DNA of 64,000 nt from Rhizobium sp. AC27/96 (GCF_001692325.1 NZ_LXKN01000001.1:496001-560000), one strand, 5' to 3'. Counted from the first letter of the stretch, positions 1-9,443 are shown. Numbers and translations: made by a program. Notes: a model not told the origin generated them from the letters alone.

Positions 1-1
1 C

Positions 2-664
2 CTGAAGGGGCATATCTCCGATACAGCGACGCTGACCTTCAAGGAAGGCGACGCGCTGAAGGTAGCCTTCCCGGCCCAGACGACCGACAAGATCCTCATC
101 ATCACGACAGGCGGCAAGGCCTATACGCTCGGCGGCGACAAGCTGCCCGGCGGGCGTGGTCATGGCGAACCGCTGCGCATCATGGTCGATATGGAGAATG
201 ACCAGGATGTGCTGACGGCCTTTGTCCATGATCCCCAGCGCAAGCAACTGATCGCCTCGACGGCCGGCAACGGCTTCATCGTGGCCGAGGCGGAACTGGT
301 CGCCAATACCCGCAAGGGCAAGCAGATCATGAATGTCTCCTATCCCGATGAGACGAAGCTGTTGGTGCCGATCTCAGGCGATCATGCTGCCGTGGTTGGC
401 GAGAACCGCAAGATGGTCATCTTCTCGCTGTCGCAGGTGCCGGAAATGTCGCGCGGCAAGGGTGTGCGCCTCCAGCGCTACAAGGATGGCGGCGTCGCCG
501 ACATCAGATGCTTCGCGATCGCCGATGGCCTGACATGGGAAGACAGCGCTGGCCGCACCTTCACCAAGACCAAGGATGATCTGGCCGAATGGCTGGGCGA
601 CCGCGCCAGCGCCGGCCGCGCCGTGCCGAAGGGCTTCCCGAGAAGCGGCAGGTTTTCGGGGTGA
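2..664 (+). CDS. parC: DNA topoisomerase IV subunit A, C-terminal part (start lies outside the window)
   Basis: The reading frame is open from the first bases of the window to a TGA at 662-664, giving about 220 residues with no start codon. The product would be the C-terminal beta-propeller of ParC, the DNA-wrapping part of the type II topoisomerase that unlinks daughter chromosomes. Propeller-type repeats are visible, including [19 protein letters not shown], which fits ParC better than GyrA. The catalytic tyrosine and breakage-reunion domains lie upstream, outside the view. The call of ParC over GyrA is from the blade sequence and is fairly secure. Confidence 0.88.
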   Translation: MKGHISDTATLTFKEGDALKVAFPAQTTDKILIITTGGKAYTLGGDKLPGGRGHGEPLRIMVDMENDQDVLTAFVHDPQRKQLIASTAGNGFIVAEAELVANTRKGKQIMNVSYPDETKLLVPISGDHAAVVGENRKMVIFSLSQVPEMSRGKGVRLQRYKDGGVADIRCFAIADGLTWEDSAGRTFTKTKDDLAEWLGDRASAGRAVPKGFPRSGRFSG

Positions 665-736
665 GCAAGCCAGGTAAGGCCGAGGACGTGGCCCGAGCCC
701 CGTAAAGGGGGGAGGCTCTGTCCGGCAGGTGGAGAA

Positions 737-1126
737 TCAATCGGCGTAGGGTATGCAGACGTCACGTAGGAAACGTGACGCGCCTTCCTTATTAATTTCG
801 CCAGCGGCAACGGCAACGACGAAAGCATAGAGGTTGGCATCCGTCGTCTGTATTTGATAGCCGTTGTCCATGAGGAAGACGGCTGCCGCTACAATGGCGA
901 TGCGCTTGTTACCATCTACGAAAGCGTGATTTTTCGCTAAGCCGAACAGATAGGCTGCTGCCAGATCTATAATATCCTCGGTACCGTACTGAAATTTATT
1001 AATCGGACGCGCCAAGGCGGATTCGAGGACTCCTTCGTCTCTCAATCCATAGGAACCGCCGAAACGCTTGATTTGTATCTTGTGCAGCTGCTCGATGAGC
1101 GCTCTTGTCAGGAAGGTAACCGGCAT
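737..1126 (-). CDS. doc: Doc-type death-on-curing toxin (Fic fold)
   Basis: A 129-residue protein with the Doc signature HAFVDGNKR near residue 66. The family's H-x-F-x-D/N-G-N-K-R motif holds the catalytic His and the phosphate-binding loop. Known Doc toxins are small Fic-fold kinases that phosphorylate elongation factor Tu and stop translation; that this one does so is inferred. Its ATG overlaps the TAA of the upstream antitoxin gene by one base (TAATG), the usual translational coupling of a toxin-antitoxin pair. Length is normal for the family, and there is no sign of truncation. Confidence 0.9.
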   Translation of the reverse strand: MPVTFLTRALIEQLHKIQIKRFGGSYGLRDEGVLESALARPINKFQYGTEDIIDLAAAYLFGLAKNHAFVDGNKRIAIVAAAVFLMDNGYQIQTTDANLYAFVVAVAAGEINKEGASRFLRDVCIPYAD

Positions 1127-1347
1127 TATTCAGCCAATTTCTTGAGAGCGACCTTATATTGATCCATGAAGCGCTGTGCGTGCTCCATTTGGCGCGCAAA
1201 ATCAGCGTCAGTCGGCTGCATGAGCAAGCCACCATCCTTCAGGCTAATTTCCAACGTATCGCCAGCGCCAAGACCAAGCTGATCGAGAACTTCCTTCGGA
1301 ATAATCACGCCTTCGGAATTGCCGATTTTGCGGATGACGACGTTCAT
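1126..1347 (-). CDS. AbrB/MazE-type antitoxin paired with Doc
   Basis: A 73-residue protein opening with MNVVIRKIGNSEGVIIPKEV, the swapped-hairpin DNA-binding fold of AbrB/MazE antitoxins. The C-terminal 30 residues, rich in charged residues and Gln, would be the flexible toxin-neutralising tail. It precedes the Doc gene and overlaps it by one base, so it is the antitoxin and likely the autorepressor. A GGAGAG ribosome site lies seven bases before the ATG. A near-perfect 10-3-10 palindrome lies just upstream. Pairing of an AbrB-type antitoxin with a Doc toxin is a common mixed arrangement. Confidence 0.85.
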   Translation of the reverse strand: MNVVIRKIGNSEGVIIPKEVLDQLGLGAGDTLEISLKDGGLLMQPTDADFARQMEHAQRFMDQYKVALKKLAE

Positions 1348-1361
1348 ATCTCAACTCTCCA

Positions 1362-1384
1362 ATGTAATAACGAAGTTATAACAT
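1362..1384. promoter_or_regulatory. Inverted repeat, probable operator of the toxin-antitoxin pair
   Basis: The arms ATGTAATAAC and GTTATAACAT are separated by three bases and match at nine of ten positions. The repeat sits 15 bases before the antitoxin start codon, where an autorepressing AbrB-type antitoxin would bind. The sequence is plain to see; its role is inferred. Confidence 0.55.
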
Positions 1385-1413
1385 CGAGCGGCAATGATAT
1401 CAACACACCGACG

Positions 1414-2295
1414 TCACCCTGCCATTGCGGCTCGCGTCTTGACCCGCGCCTGCCAGAGCGAATGGGCTCCCAGCGCCACGATCAGTATGGCACCACCGGC
1501 GAGCGTCATGTCGGTCGGCGCTTCGGCAAAGATCAGCCAGACCCAGATCGGCGCCAGGATTGTTTCCAGGAGATAGAACATCGCGACCTCAGGCGCCGAG
1601 AGGAAGCGCGTGCCTGTGGCCAGACACCAGAAGGAGAGGGGCATCAGTACCGCCCCGTCGAAGAGGATCCAGCCGGGATGCTCGATGGAAAAGCCTGTGG
1701 GTATGACGTGATAGAGCCCGACAATGGCTGGCATGACCGCCGCCAGCAACGAGGCGAAACCCATATCCTGCCGCGAGGCGCGGCTGATGGTAATGGCGCA
1801 GGCGATGGAGAACGACGCAACCACGGAAAGCGCATCGCCAAGAAGATGGCCGCCCTCCATGCCGTCCCCGACGATCAGGCCGACGCCTATGATCATGACG
1901 GCCATGGTGATGAAGGTCGAAACGGCGGGACGTTCCTTGAGGAATATCCAGGAAAGCAGCGCCGTGAACATCGGGTTGAGCGCGATGATGAACACCACAT
2001 TCGCTGCCGTCGTATAATAGACGGCAAGAAGAAAGCTGATCGTCGTCAGCCCATAGAAGAATCCCACCGGAAGCCCCAGCCAGCCCGGCAGCACGCCGCG
2101 CAGCGAACCGGTGACGCGCCGGATGACGAGGAGGGCGGCCAGCGCCACGCCCACCGTCGCAAGGCTGCGCACCGACAGCACCGACCAGACCTCGCCGCTG
2201 GAGAGCCGGATCAGCGGAATATCCATCGACAGGGCCAGGCCGCCAAGCGTGGTCAGCAGCAGGCCCTTCCTGTGGTCTGAGAGATTGGCGAACAT
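1414..2295 (-). CDS. EamA/DMT family membrane transporter
   Basis: A 293-residue protein with about ten hydrophobic helices arranged as two repeats, the pattern of the drug/metabolite transporter superfamily (EamA, RhaT-like). Typical family sections are visible, such as NPMFTALLSWIFLKERP near the end of the first repeat. It would act in the inner membrane as a small-metabolite exporter or importer; the substrate cannot be read from the sequence. Its ATG directly abuts the TGA of bpt with no gap, so the two are probably one transcript, although no functional link is evident. Confidence 0.85.
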   Translation of the reverse strand: MFANLSDHRKGLLLTTLGGLALSMDIPLIRLSSGEVWSVLSVRSLATVGVALAALLVIRRVTGSLRGVLPGWLGLPVGFFYGLTTISFLLAVYYTTAANVVFIIALNPMFTALLSWIFLKERPAVSTFITMAVMIIGVGLIVGDGMEGGHLLGDALSVVASFSIACAITISRASRQDMGFASLLAAVMPAIVGLYHVIPTGFSIEHPGWILFDGAVLMPLSFWCLATGTRFLSAPEVAMFYLLETILAPIWVWLIFAEAPTDMTLAGGAILIVALGAHSLWQARVKTRAAMAG

Positions 2296-3075
2296 TCAGC
2301 GGGCGCTGTCTTTGTCGCCGTCCGCGGCGGGATCGAAACGCTCCCAGCCGCGCGGGGTCAGATGTTCCTGCGGCTGGAAGCGCGTCTTGTAGTCCATCTT
2401 GCGCGATCCCCTGACCCAATAGCCAAGATAGACGTGCGGAAGCCCCAGCGCCTTCGTCCGCTTGATGTGATCGAGGATCATGAATGTGCCGAGCGATCGC
2501 TCGTCGAAATCGGGATTGAAGTAGGAATAAACCATCGACAGCCCGTCGCTCATCACATCGGTCAGGGCCGCCGCCAGCAGTTCGCCTTTCGGGCGCTGTT
2601 CCAGTCCGGAGCCTTCCTCGCGACGGCGATACTCGATGATGCGCGTGTTGACATGCGTGTCCTCGACCATGATCGCATAGTCGAGCACGGTCATGTCGGA
2701 CATCCCGCCCTGTTGGTGGCGATAGTCGAGGTAACGGCGGAAAAGGGAATATTGCTCGCTGGAGGGTTGCGCCGGAAATTCGGTGGCGATGATATCGCTA
2801 TTGGTTGCCAGCACGCGTCTCATCGAGCGGCTCGGCTCGAATTCCTGGGCGAGAATACGCACCGAAATGCAGGCGCGGCAAGATTCGCAGGCCGGTCGGT
2901 AGGCGATGTTCTGCGAGCGTCGAAAACCGCCCTGGGTCAGGATATCATTCATCTCCGCGGCGCGCGGGCCGACGAGATGCGTGAAAACCTTGCGCTCCAT
3001 CTCGTGCGGCAAGTACGGGCAGGTAGCCGGTGCCGTCAGATAAAACTGCGGAGATGGCGTCGACTGCGTGTTCAT
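2296..3075 (-). CDS. bpt: Aspartate/glutamate leucyltransferase (N-end rule aminoacyl-tRNA transferase)
   Basis: A 259-residue protein of the bacterial Bpt/ATE family, which moves leucine from leucyl-tRNA to proteins beginning with Asp or Glu, marking them for ClpS/ClpAP breakdown. The N-terminal cysteine-rich part ([11 protein letters not shown] and the [11 protein letters not shown] section) and the C-terminal acyltransferase part ([21 protein letters not shown]) match this family rather than eukaryotic Arg-specific ATE1 in length. It acts in the cytoplasm. The gene is followed without spacing by a transporter gene. ClpXP and Lon are encoded at the far end of the window but not the ClpA/ClpS partners. 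Confidence 0.92.
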   Translation of the reverse strand: MNTQSTPSPQFYLTAPATCPYLPHEMERKVFTHLVGPRAAEMNDILTQGGFRRSQNIAYRPACESCRACISVRILAQEFEPSRSMRRVLATNSDIIATEFPAQPSSEQYSLFRRYLDYRHQQGGMSDMTVLDYAIMVEDTHVNTRIIEYRRREEGSGLEQRPKGELLAAALTDVMSDGLSMVYSYFNPDFDERSLGTFMILDHIKRTKALGLPHVYLGYWVRGSRKMDYKTRFQPQEHLTPRGWERFDPAADGDKDSAR

Positions 3076-3259
3076 CTGCCGTTGAATGCCCTTTCTTTCG
3101 GCATTGGTTTTTTACAAGCATGGCCCAAGTTTGGAAAACGTCAACCATGTCCTTTGCTAAAGATCACAGTTTCCTAAAAGACTGTGTGTGAAAACACCGT
3201 CCAACGTGCCCAAGGGCTTAGCAGCAAACCGCCTATGGAGTTGTGGATGCCGTCTCGTT

Positions 3260-3718
3260 CTAAGCCGTGCGGGCGATCACCGTGCCGAGGAGCAGGTCGT
3301 GCACCAGGCGGCTGCGATCGGTGAAGAGGCCTGCGAGCAGGATAAGCGGCGTCAGCACGGAGTTCAAAATCCAGAACAGCGCCAGATGGACGATCGCGGT
3401 CAGGAAATCCATCCGCCGGCCATCGACCCGCATCATGGTGACGCCCATGGCCCGCATGCCGAGCGAAGCCTGATAGGGGCCACCAAGCGTCCAGCCGAAG
3501 TAGAGGCCGGCAACGAGGATGAAGAGCACGGGATAGAGGAAGAAGCCGAGCCCGAGTGTCAGGATCGACAGAAAAAACAGCACGACGGCTGCGGGAATGC
3601 AAAGCAGGGCGACGATGATATAGTCGACGATGAAAGCGAAGATGCGCCGGCTCAGCACACCACTATAGGCGCGCCAGTCTTCCGGTGCTGCATAAAGCGG
3701 GCTGGGGTTCAGGCTCAT
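3260..3718 (-). CDS. RDD family integral membrane protein
   Basis: A 152-residue protein from the ATG at 3718, chosen because AAGGAGC lies eight bases upstream; an in-frame ATG at 3748 has no good ribosome site. The first membrane helix carries the RRIFAFIVDYIIVALL pattern that gives the RDD family its name (Arg and two Asp), followed by a hydrophobic hairpin and a third helix near the C terminus ending LVHDLLLGTVI. RDD proteins are inner membrane proteins; some are linked to Na+/H+ exchange, but most have no assigned function. None is claimed here. Confidence 0.82.
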   Translation of the reverse strand: MSLNPSPLYAAPEDWRAYSGVLSRRIFAFIVDYIIVALLCIPAAVVLFFLSILTLGLGFFLYPVLFILVAGLYFGWTLGGPYQASLGMRAMGVTMMRVDGRRMDFLTAIVHLALFWILNSVLTPLILLAGLFTDRSRLVHDLLLGTVIARTA

Positions 3719-3895
3719 CGTTTTTTGCTCCTTCGCGTGCCCCTCCATTCGTTCCGATATGAAGAAGGCCTATGCGCCAGTTAAAGATCTTTCTGCGACT
3801 TATATACGACCGATCGGCGCGAAAGCCGCAGCAAGGGAAACATTTGCCGAACATATGGTGTCAGGTCCGGCAAATACAATAAGTCTGGCTTGGAG

Positions 3896-4909
3896 CTAAT
3901 TTTTTGCCAGGTGCCTTGCCACATCCATCGCGAAATAGGTGAGGATGCCGTCGCAGCCGGCGCGCTTGAAGGCGAGCAGGGTTTCCAGCATCACCCTTTC
4001 GCCGTCGATCCAGCCATTGGCGGCGGCGGCCTTGATCATCGCGTATTCGCCTGAGACCTGATAGGCGAAGGTCGGAAGGCCAAAAGCCTCTTTCAGCCGC
4101 CAACAGATGTCGAGATAGGGCAGGCCCGGCTTGACCATCAGCATGTCAGCGCCTTCCTCGACGTCGAGGGCCGCATCGCGCACGGCTTCGGTGCCGTTTG
4201 CCGGATCGATATAATAGGTCTTCTTGTCGCCCTTCAGCAGCCCGCCGGTGGAAATTGCCTCGCGGTAGGGGCCGTAGAAGGCCGAGCTGAACTTCGTCGC
4301 ATAGCTCATGATGCCGACATTCTGGTGGCCGGCGGCGTCGAGTGCCTGGCGGATGGCGCCGATGCGCCCATCCATCATTTCCGAAGGTGCGATGATGTCG
4401 GCACCGGCATTGGCCTGATAGACGGCCGCGCGGGCGACCTGCGCGACCGTTTCGTCATTGACGATCTCGTTGCCGCGCAGGATGCCGTCGTGCCCATGGC
4501 TGGTAAACGGGTCGAGGGCGACATCGGTAATGATGCCGATGTTCGGAACGGCTTTCTTGATCGCGGCTGTTGTCAGATTGATGAGGTTGTTCTTCTCGAG
4601 GCTGTTTGAGCCGGTCTCGTCGCGCAGTTCCATTTCGATGTTCGGGAAAGTGGCGAGCGCGGGAATGCCGAGATCGGCCGCTTCCTTAGCTGCTTCCACG
4701 GCTTTATCCACCGTCATGCGGTTGACGCCGGGCATGGCAGGGATCGGTTCCACGATGCCGGTGCCGGGGATGACGAAGATCGGCCAGATCAGATCGTCGA
4801 CGGTCAATCGGTTTTCCTGCACCAGGCGGCGGGTCCAATCGGCCTTGCGATTGCGCCGCATGCGACGATGCCCGGTGATCTCGTCAACGAGATGCGTCTT
4901 GTTCTCCAT
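3896..4909 (-). CDS. hemB: Delta-aminolevulinic acid dehydratase (porphobilinogen synthase)
   Basis: A 337-residue cytoplasmic enzyme that condenses two 5-aminolevulinate molecules to porphobilinogen, the second common step of haem and other tetrapyrrole synthesis. The two active-site lysines lie in SYATKFSSAFYGP and in MLMVKPGLPYLDI, and the C-terminal QVSGEYAMI section is typical. The region corresponding to the cysteine-rich zinc site reads DVALDPFTSHGHDG, so this looks like the magnesium-dependent, cysteine-free class common in alphaproteobacteria. It is a single gene, divergent from the membrane protein that follows at 5054. Length is normal. Confidence 0.95.
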   Translation of the reverse strand: MENKTHLVDEITGHRRMRRNRKADWTRRLVQENRLTVDDLIWPIFVIPGTGIVEPIPAMPGVNRMTVDKAVEAAKEAADLGIPALATFPNIEMELRDETGSNSLEKNNLINLTTAAIKKAVPNIGIITDVALDPFTSHGHDGILRGNEIVNDETVAQVARAAVYQANAGADIIAPSEMMDGRIGAIRQALDAAGHQNVGIMSYATKFSSAFYGPYREAISTGGLLKGDKKTYYIDPANGTEAVRDAALDVEEGADMLMVKPGLPYLDICWRLKEAFGLPTFAYQVSGEYAMIKAAAANGWIDGERVMLETLLAFKRAGCDGILTYFAMDVARHLAKN

Positions 4910-5053
4910 GATGCCGCCATCCTTCTTCGTCTATCTATGGCCTTATTATATGGGCAGCGTACCTAGCACGCTGTCCCCAGGATTCAAAACCAGGCGAAAG
5001 GCCGCAGCCATTATGCTCTGGCGAGCGGGGTGCCTCCTACGTATTGTTCGCGC

Positions 5054-5494
5054 ATGGACTCTGATTCTTCGACCGTACCCAAGAATACGCTGACGGACAT
5101 CCTGTTCGTCCTGTTCCTGCGGCTGATCGCCATTGCCTGCTTCTGGCTCGGTCTGCAGTACTGGGCCATGCTGGTTGGCTACTCCCTTGATGGTCATGCC
5201 CGCTTCGACCTCCTTAATCTGCCGTGGAAGGTCGCGGGCGCCGGACTGGCCGTTGTTTTCCCCGTCGCCGCGCTTGGATTGTGGCTCACCGTATCCTGGG
5301 GACCGGTCATCTGGGTGCTCGCCGCGGGAGGGCAGGGACTGATGTACGGGATGTGGCCGGAGGTGTTCGGATCCAACCCGTTGATCATGATCTTGCATGT
5401 CTGCGTCGCCGTGCTGTATTGCCTGTTTCGCGTCCTGTTATGGCAGGAAAAGCGCCGGCGTCGGCAGCAGCAGGTAATGGTTGATTTACCCTGA
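5054..5494 (+). CDS. Small integral membrane protein next to ldtR (DUF6163-like)
   Basis: A protein of about 146 residues from the ATG at 5054; an in-frame GTG at 5030 would add eight residues, and neither has a strong ribosome site. Four hydrophobic helices are visible, the first around ILFVLFLRLIAIACFWLGL, and the tail is basic (KRRRRQQQ). It resembles a family found in rhizobia beside the ldtR regulator, which I recall as DUF6163, but that name is from memory. The gene ends 130 bases before ldtR on the same strand, so a link to cell envelope control is possible. Function unknown. Confidence 0.65.
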   Translation: MDSDSSTVPKNTLTDILFVLFLRLIAIACFWLGLQYWAMLVGYSLDGHARFDLLNLPWKVAGAGLAVVFPVAALGLWLTVSWGPVIWVLAAGGQGLMYGMWPEVFGSNPLIMILHVCVAVLYCLFRVLLWQEKRRRRQQQVMVDLP

Positions 5495-5624
5495 GACAGC
5501 AAGAGTTCGCGGTAAGGTGCTGTTAAGCTTGCAGTTTAAGTAGAATTTTATGTGTATTCGATAGGGTCTCACTCAAGGCGGGAAGAAAACGACACCGCCA
5601 AACAAAACAGAGTGAGGCCAAGTC

Positions 5625-6143
5625 ATGATGAACACGAAAATGAAGCCGCAGGCAGTTGCGAACGCTCGGGATCAGCAGGTTGACGACATCCGGGCCCTCT
5701 ACATGGAATCTCTCCATCTGGTCGAGCGTTTGCACCGCCGCCTGCTTGACGTCATCAAGGACGAGTTCGACCGTCAGGGTCGCGACGACGTCAACGCCGT
5801 CCAGGCACTTCTCCTTTTCAACATCGGCAATTCCGAGCTGACCGCCGGCGAACTGCGCTCCCGCGGTTTCTATCTCGGCTCCAACGTTTCCTACAACGTC
5901 AAGAAGTTGGTCGACCTCGGCTTCATCAACCATCAGCGCTCGCGCATCGACCGTCGCTCGGTCCGCATCAGCCTGACGGAAACGGGCCAGGACATCGCCG
6001 AAACCGTTGCCAAGCTCTATGAGCGCCACATCGGCTCGATCGACAAGGTCGGCGGCATCGGCACCGACGAGTTCACCCAGATGAACAAGCTCCTGCAGCG
6101 CCTCGACCGCTTCTGGAACGACAGCATCGCCTATCGCATGTAA
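5625..6143 (+). CDS. ldtR: MarR-family regulator LdtR of cell wall remodelling
   Basis: A 172-residue winged-helix protein. The DNA-binding part contains NSELTAGELRSRGFYLGSNV and the wing YNVKKLVDLGFINHQRSRIDRR; helices at both ends would form the dimer. It matches the LdtR type of MarR protein, known from Liberibacter and Sinorhizobium to activate an L,D-transpeptidase gene and to respond to small ligands. Here that transpeptidase gene lies just downstream on the same strand, separated by 504 bases and a strong hairpin, so it has its own promoter. Two adjacent ATG codons (5625, 5628) are possible starts. A GTGAGG site precedes them. Confidence 0.85.
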   Translation: MMNTKMKPQAVANARDQQVDDIRALYMESLHLVERLHRRLLDVIKDEFDRQGRDDVNAVQALLLFNIGNSELTAGELRSRGFYLGSNVSYNVKKLVDLGFINHQRSRIDRRSVRISLTETGQDIAETVAKLYERHIGSIDKVGGIGTDEFTQMNKLLQRLDRFWNDSIAYRM

Positions 6144-6647
6144 ATATCGGCCGCTGATCGATCGCAAGATCTTCCAATCAAAACAAGCTGGACACGTTCC
6201 CTGCGTGTCCGGCTTGCACTCGTTCCCGCCCCGCAATTGTGCGCTTTTTGCCACGTCCGCTTCCCACCTTCTGTCGCAGAGGAGGCGTGGGGCATCTGAG
6301 CGATTGACGGCAGGTCAGGACAGGTTATGAACCAAGCCCATTCTGTGGTATATTAGCACATACAATATGGTGATCTTCTGTGATGGCTCGGCAAGGCAAG
6401 TTTCATGCCGGGCGACACGAATTGGCCATATTGATATGACAGCGGAAACTGACGGCAAGCGACGTTTTCAAACCTCGATCCTACTGTGCCTTCGCTTCGC
6501 GATATTGTGATAGTTCGTGGCGAAGTTTTGGTGGTGCTTTAAGGGAACGGATCGATACTGAGCTGCGTTACTTGGCGCAAGCCGCGCTATTTACTGCTTC
6601 CTCTCTAGGCTGCGCATAATTGGATCGCAGCGCTGAACGGTTGGGAT
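6144..6647. other. Intergenic region between ldtR and ldtP
   Basis: No convincing gene is present. It holds a 12-base-pair hairpin just after ldtR, a perfect CATATTGATATG palindrome at 6427-6438, and the AT-rich motif GGTATATTAGCACATACAATAT near 6347-6368 split by nine bases. One of these may be the LdtR site in front of ldtP, but I did not find a repeat that I could equate with the published LdtR box. Confidence 0.5.
6186..6216 (+). terminator. Strong hairpin after ldtR
   Basis: AAGCTGGACACG pairs with CGTGTCCGGCTT across a seven-base loop, twelve pairs with one G-T. No run of T follows, so it may be an RNA 3' end stabiliser or a Rho-assisted terminator. It separates ldtR from ldtP. Confidence 0.6.
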
Positions 6648-7961
6648 ATGTCGAAGAAAAACGGAATTGAACCCTTCTCGCGCCGCTCTTTCCTGCGGTC
6701 GGCCGCAACTTTTGGCGCTGCCGCATTGGCTGCACCGGCCCTCGCGCAAAACGCTACACCGCTGGAAGCGTTGATCAATGACCGTTCTCGCGGCAACTGG
6801 GACGACCAGTTCGACGCCAAGGCCGCGGCGCGCACGGCCGCCGCCGTGCAGTCGAACACGCCAATCCTCGGACCGGATTCCGTGCCGAACATTCAGCGCG
6901 CGATTGCCCAGTATCAGAGCATCGTTGCCAATGGCGGCTGGCCGCAAGTCAATCCGACGAGCCAGCAGTCTCTGCAGATCGGCGTCACCGATCCTGCGGT
7001 GCAGACGCTGCGCCAGCATCTGATGGTTTCCGGCGATCTGCCGCGCGAGGCGGGTATCTCGTCCTCCTTCGATTCCTACGTGGACGGCGCCGTCAAGCGC
7101 TTCCAGGCTCGCCACGGCCTGCCGCCGGATGGCGTTATCGGCGATTTCACGCAGAAGGCGATGAACATTCCCGCCAATGTTCGCCTGCAGCAGCTGAACA
7201 CCAATCTTGTTCGCCTTCAGACCTTCCCGTCCGACCTCGGACGCCGTCACGTCATGGTCAATATCCCTGCGACCCGTGTCGAAGCCGTGGAAGACGGTCA
7301 GGTGGCGCTGCGCCACGAGGCGATCGTCGGCCGTGAATCGCGCCCGACCCACATCATCAATTCGAAGATCTATGAGGTCATCCTCAATCCATACTGGACG
7401 GCGCCGCGCTCTATCATCATCAAGGACATCATGCCGCTCATGCGGAAGGATCCGACTTACCTGACGAAGAGCAACATCCGCCTTCTCGATGGCAAGGGCC
7501 AGGAAGTAGCGCCTGAGACGATCGACTGGAATTCGGACAAGGCACCGGATCTGATGTTCCGTCAGGACCCGGGCAAGACGAACGCCATGGCGTCCACGAA
7601 GATCAACTTCCATAATCCCAACAACGAATACATGCACGACACGCCGGAGCAGGGCCTGTTCAACAAGCTGATGCGCTTCGACAGCTCGGGTTGCGTGCGC
7701 GTTCAGAACGTTCGTGACCTGGCGACCTGGTTGCTGTCCGAAACGCCCGGCTGGCCGCGCCAGCACATCGAGCAGGTGATCTCCACTCGCGTCAACACGC
7801 CGATCACCCTGGCGACGGAAGTGCCTGTCTATTTCGTCTATATCTCCGCCTGGAGCGCTTCCGACGGTATCGTCCAGTTCCGCGACGACATCTATAATCT
7901 CGACGGCAATGCCCAGCTGGCGCTCGACACGACCCAGGGCATGGAGCAGCCGGTTCAATAA
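6648..7961 (+). CDS. ldtP: Tat-exported L,D-transpeptidase (YkuD domain)
   Basis: A 437-residue protein. The first 34 residues are a twin-arginine signal (SRRSFLRSAA, cleavage after APALAQ). A peptidoglycan-binding domain follows around residues 110-175 (VKRFQARHGLPPDGVIGDFT), then the YkuD catalytic domain with the conserved His in NEYMHDTPEQ and the catalytic Cys in FDSSGCVRV. It would form 3-3 crosslinks or attach proteins to peptidoglycan in the periplasm. It is the likely target of LdtR. A terminator with a T run ends the gene. Length and order match YcbB/LdtP-type proteins. Confidence 0.9.
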   Translation: MSKKNGIEPFSRRSFLRSAATFGAAALAAPALAQNATPLEALINDRSRGNWDDQFDAKAAARTAAAVQSNTPILGPDSVPNIQRAIAQYQSIVANGGWPQVNPTSQQSLQIGVTDPAVQTLRQHLMVSGDLPREAGISSSFDSYVDGAVKRFQARHGLPPDGVIGDFTQKAMNIPANVRLQQLNTNLVRLQTFPSDLGRRHVMVNIPATRVEAVEDGQVALRHEAIVGRESRPTHIINSKIYEVILNPYWTAPRSIIIKDIMPLMRKDPTYLTKSNIRLLDGKGQEVAPETIDWNSDKAPDLMFRQDPGKTNAMASTKINFHNPNNEYMHDTPEQGLFNKLMRFDSSGCVRVQNVRDLATWLLSETPGWPRQHIEQVISTRVNTPITLATEVPVYFVYISAWSASDGIVQFRDDIYNLDGNAQLALDTTQGMEQPVQ

Positions 7962-7990
7962 TCGGCCCTTCCATCTGCAATTATTGTCAA

Positions 7991-8016
7991 AGCCGCGTCC
8001 CTGGATGCGGCTTTTT
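7991..8016 (+). terminator. Rho-independent terminator after ldtP
   Basis: AGCCGC and GCGGCT pair around a ten-base loop and are followed directly by TTTT. It lies 30 bases past the ldtP stop. Confidence 0.8.
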
Positions 8017-8135
8017 CATTGGCCTGAACCGCTCTGCGTAGAATGCCCAGCAAATGTCGCTGGTCGTATTGCCCTTGTGCGACCCTGACGTTAATACCAA
8101 CTACATTGCCGTTTGGCCGTTCAGGAGCTTTCACG

Positions 8136-9434
8136 ATGACCAATGCGTTCACCGAACCCTTCTTCAATCGCTCGCTTGCCGATACAGATCCGGAAATTTT
8201 TGGCGCGATCGGCAAGGAATTGGGTCGCCAGCGGCACGAAATCGAACTGATCGCCTCGGAAAACATCGTCTCGCGCGCCGTGCTGGAAGCGCAGGGCTCG
8301 ATCATGACGAACAAGTATGCCGAGGGATATCCGGGCAAGCGCTATTACGGCGGCTGCCAGTTCGTCGATATCGCCGAAGAGCTCGCCATTGAGCGCGCCA
8401 AGAAGCTGTTCGGCGTCAATTTCGCCAACGTCCAGCCGAATTCCGGCTCGCAGATGAATCAGGCCGTATTCCTGGCGCTGCTGCAGCCGGGCGATACCTT
8501 CATGGGTCTCGATCTGAATTCGGGCGGTCACCTGACGCATGGTTCGCCGGTCAACATGTCAGGCAAGTGGTTCAACGTCGTGTCCTACGGCGTGCGCGAA
8601 GGCGACAACCTGCTCGATATGGATGCGGTTCAGCGCAAGGCTGAGGAAACCAAGCCGAAGCTGATCATTGCTGGCGGCACGGCCTATTCCCGCATCTGGG
8701 ACTGGAAGCGCTTCCGCGAGATCGCCGATAGCGTCGGCGCTTATCTGATGGTCGACATGGCTCACATCGCCGGCCTCGTTGCTGGTGGCCAGCATCCGTC
8801 GCCGTTCCCGCATTGCCACGTTGCCACCACGACCACGCACAAGTCGCTGCGCGGCCCGCGCGGCGGTATGATCCTCACCAATGACGAGGATCTGGCGAAG
8901 AAGTTCAACTCGGCCGTCTTCCCGGGCCTCCAGGGCGGCCCGCTGATGCATGTCATCGCTGCCAAGGCCGTGGCTCTGGGTGAAGCACTGCAGCCGGAGT
9001 TCAAGGACTATGCCGCGCAGATCGTCAAGAACGCCAAGGCTCTGGCCGAAACGCTGATTTCCGGCGGCGTCGATGTCGTCTCCGGCGGCACCGACAACCA
9101 CCTGATGCTTGTGGACTTGCGCAAGAAGAACGCCACCGGCAAGCGCGCCGAGGCTGCTCTTGGCCGCGCCTACGTCACCTGCAACAAGAACGGCATCCCG
9201 TTCGACCCGGAAAAGCCTTTCGTCACGTCAGGCGTCCGCCTCGGCACGCCGGCCGGCACGACGCGCGGTTTCAAGGAAGCCGAATTCCGCGAAATCGGCA
9301 ATCTGATCATCGAGGTGCTTGATGGCCTCAAGGTTGCCAATTCGGATGAAGGCAATGCTGCCGTCGAAGCCGCCGTGCGCGAGAAGGTGGTCAAGCTCAC
9401 CGACCGCTTCCCGATGTACGGCTACATGGGCTGA
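8136..9434 (+). CDS. glyA: Serine hydroxymethyltransferase
   Basis: A 432-residue PLP enzyme that converts serine and tetrahydrofolate to glycine and 5,10-methylene-tetrahydrofolate, the main one-carbon source. The PLP-binding lysine is in [14 protein letters not shown] at about residue 236; [11 protein letters not shown] and [14 protein letters not shown] are also typical. The ATG at 8136 is chosen because AGGAGCTTTCACG precedes it and because the encoded N terminus fits the family; an upstream in-frame start would add 31 unlikely residues. It heads the conserved glyA-nrdR-ribD-ribE cluster, with only nine bases to nrdR. Confidence 0.96.
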   Translation: MTNAFTEPFFNRSLADTDPEIFGAIGKELGRQRHEIELIASENIVSRAVLEAQGSIMTNKYAEGYPGKRYYGGCQFVDIAEELAIERAKKLFGVNFANVQPNSGSQMNQAVFLALLQPGDTFMGLDLNSGGHLTHGSPVNMSGKWFNVVSYGVREGDNLLDMDAVQRKAEETKPKLIIAGGTAYSRIWDWKRFREIADSVGAYLMVDMAHIAGLVAGGQHPSPFPHCHVATTTTHKSLRGPRGGMILTNDEDLAKKFNSAVFPGLQGGPLMHVIAAKAVALGEALQPEFKDYAAQIVKNAKALAETLISGGVDVVSGGTDNHLMLVDLRKKNATGKRAEAALGRAYVTCNKNGIPFDPEKPFVTSGVRLGTPAGTTRGFKEAEFREIGNLIIEVLDGLKVANSDEGNAAVEAAVREKVVKLTDRFPMYGYMG

Positions 9435-9443
9435 GGAGGGCGC

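Noticed and set aside
5490..5625. An LdtR-binding box before ldtR
   Set aside because: AT-rich palindromic pieces are present, but I could not match them to a published LdtR motif with confidence, so no site is claimed.
6591..7958. A 455-residue open frame antisense to ldtP
   Set aside because: ldtP has signal, domain and catalytic residues on the other strand; the antisense frame has no recognisable fold.
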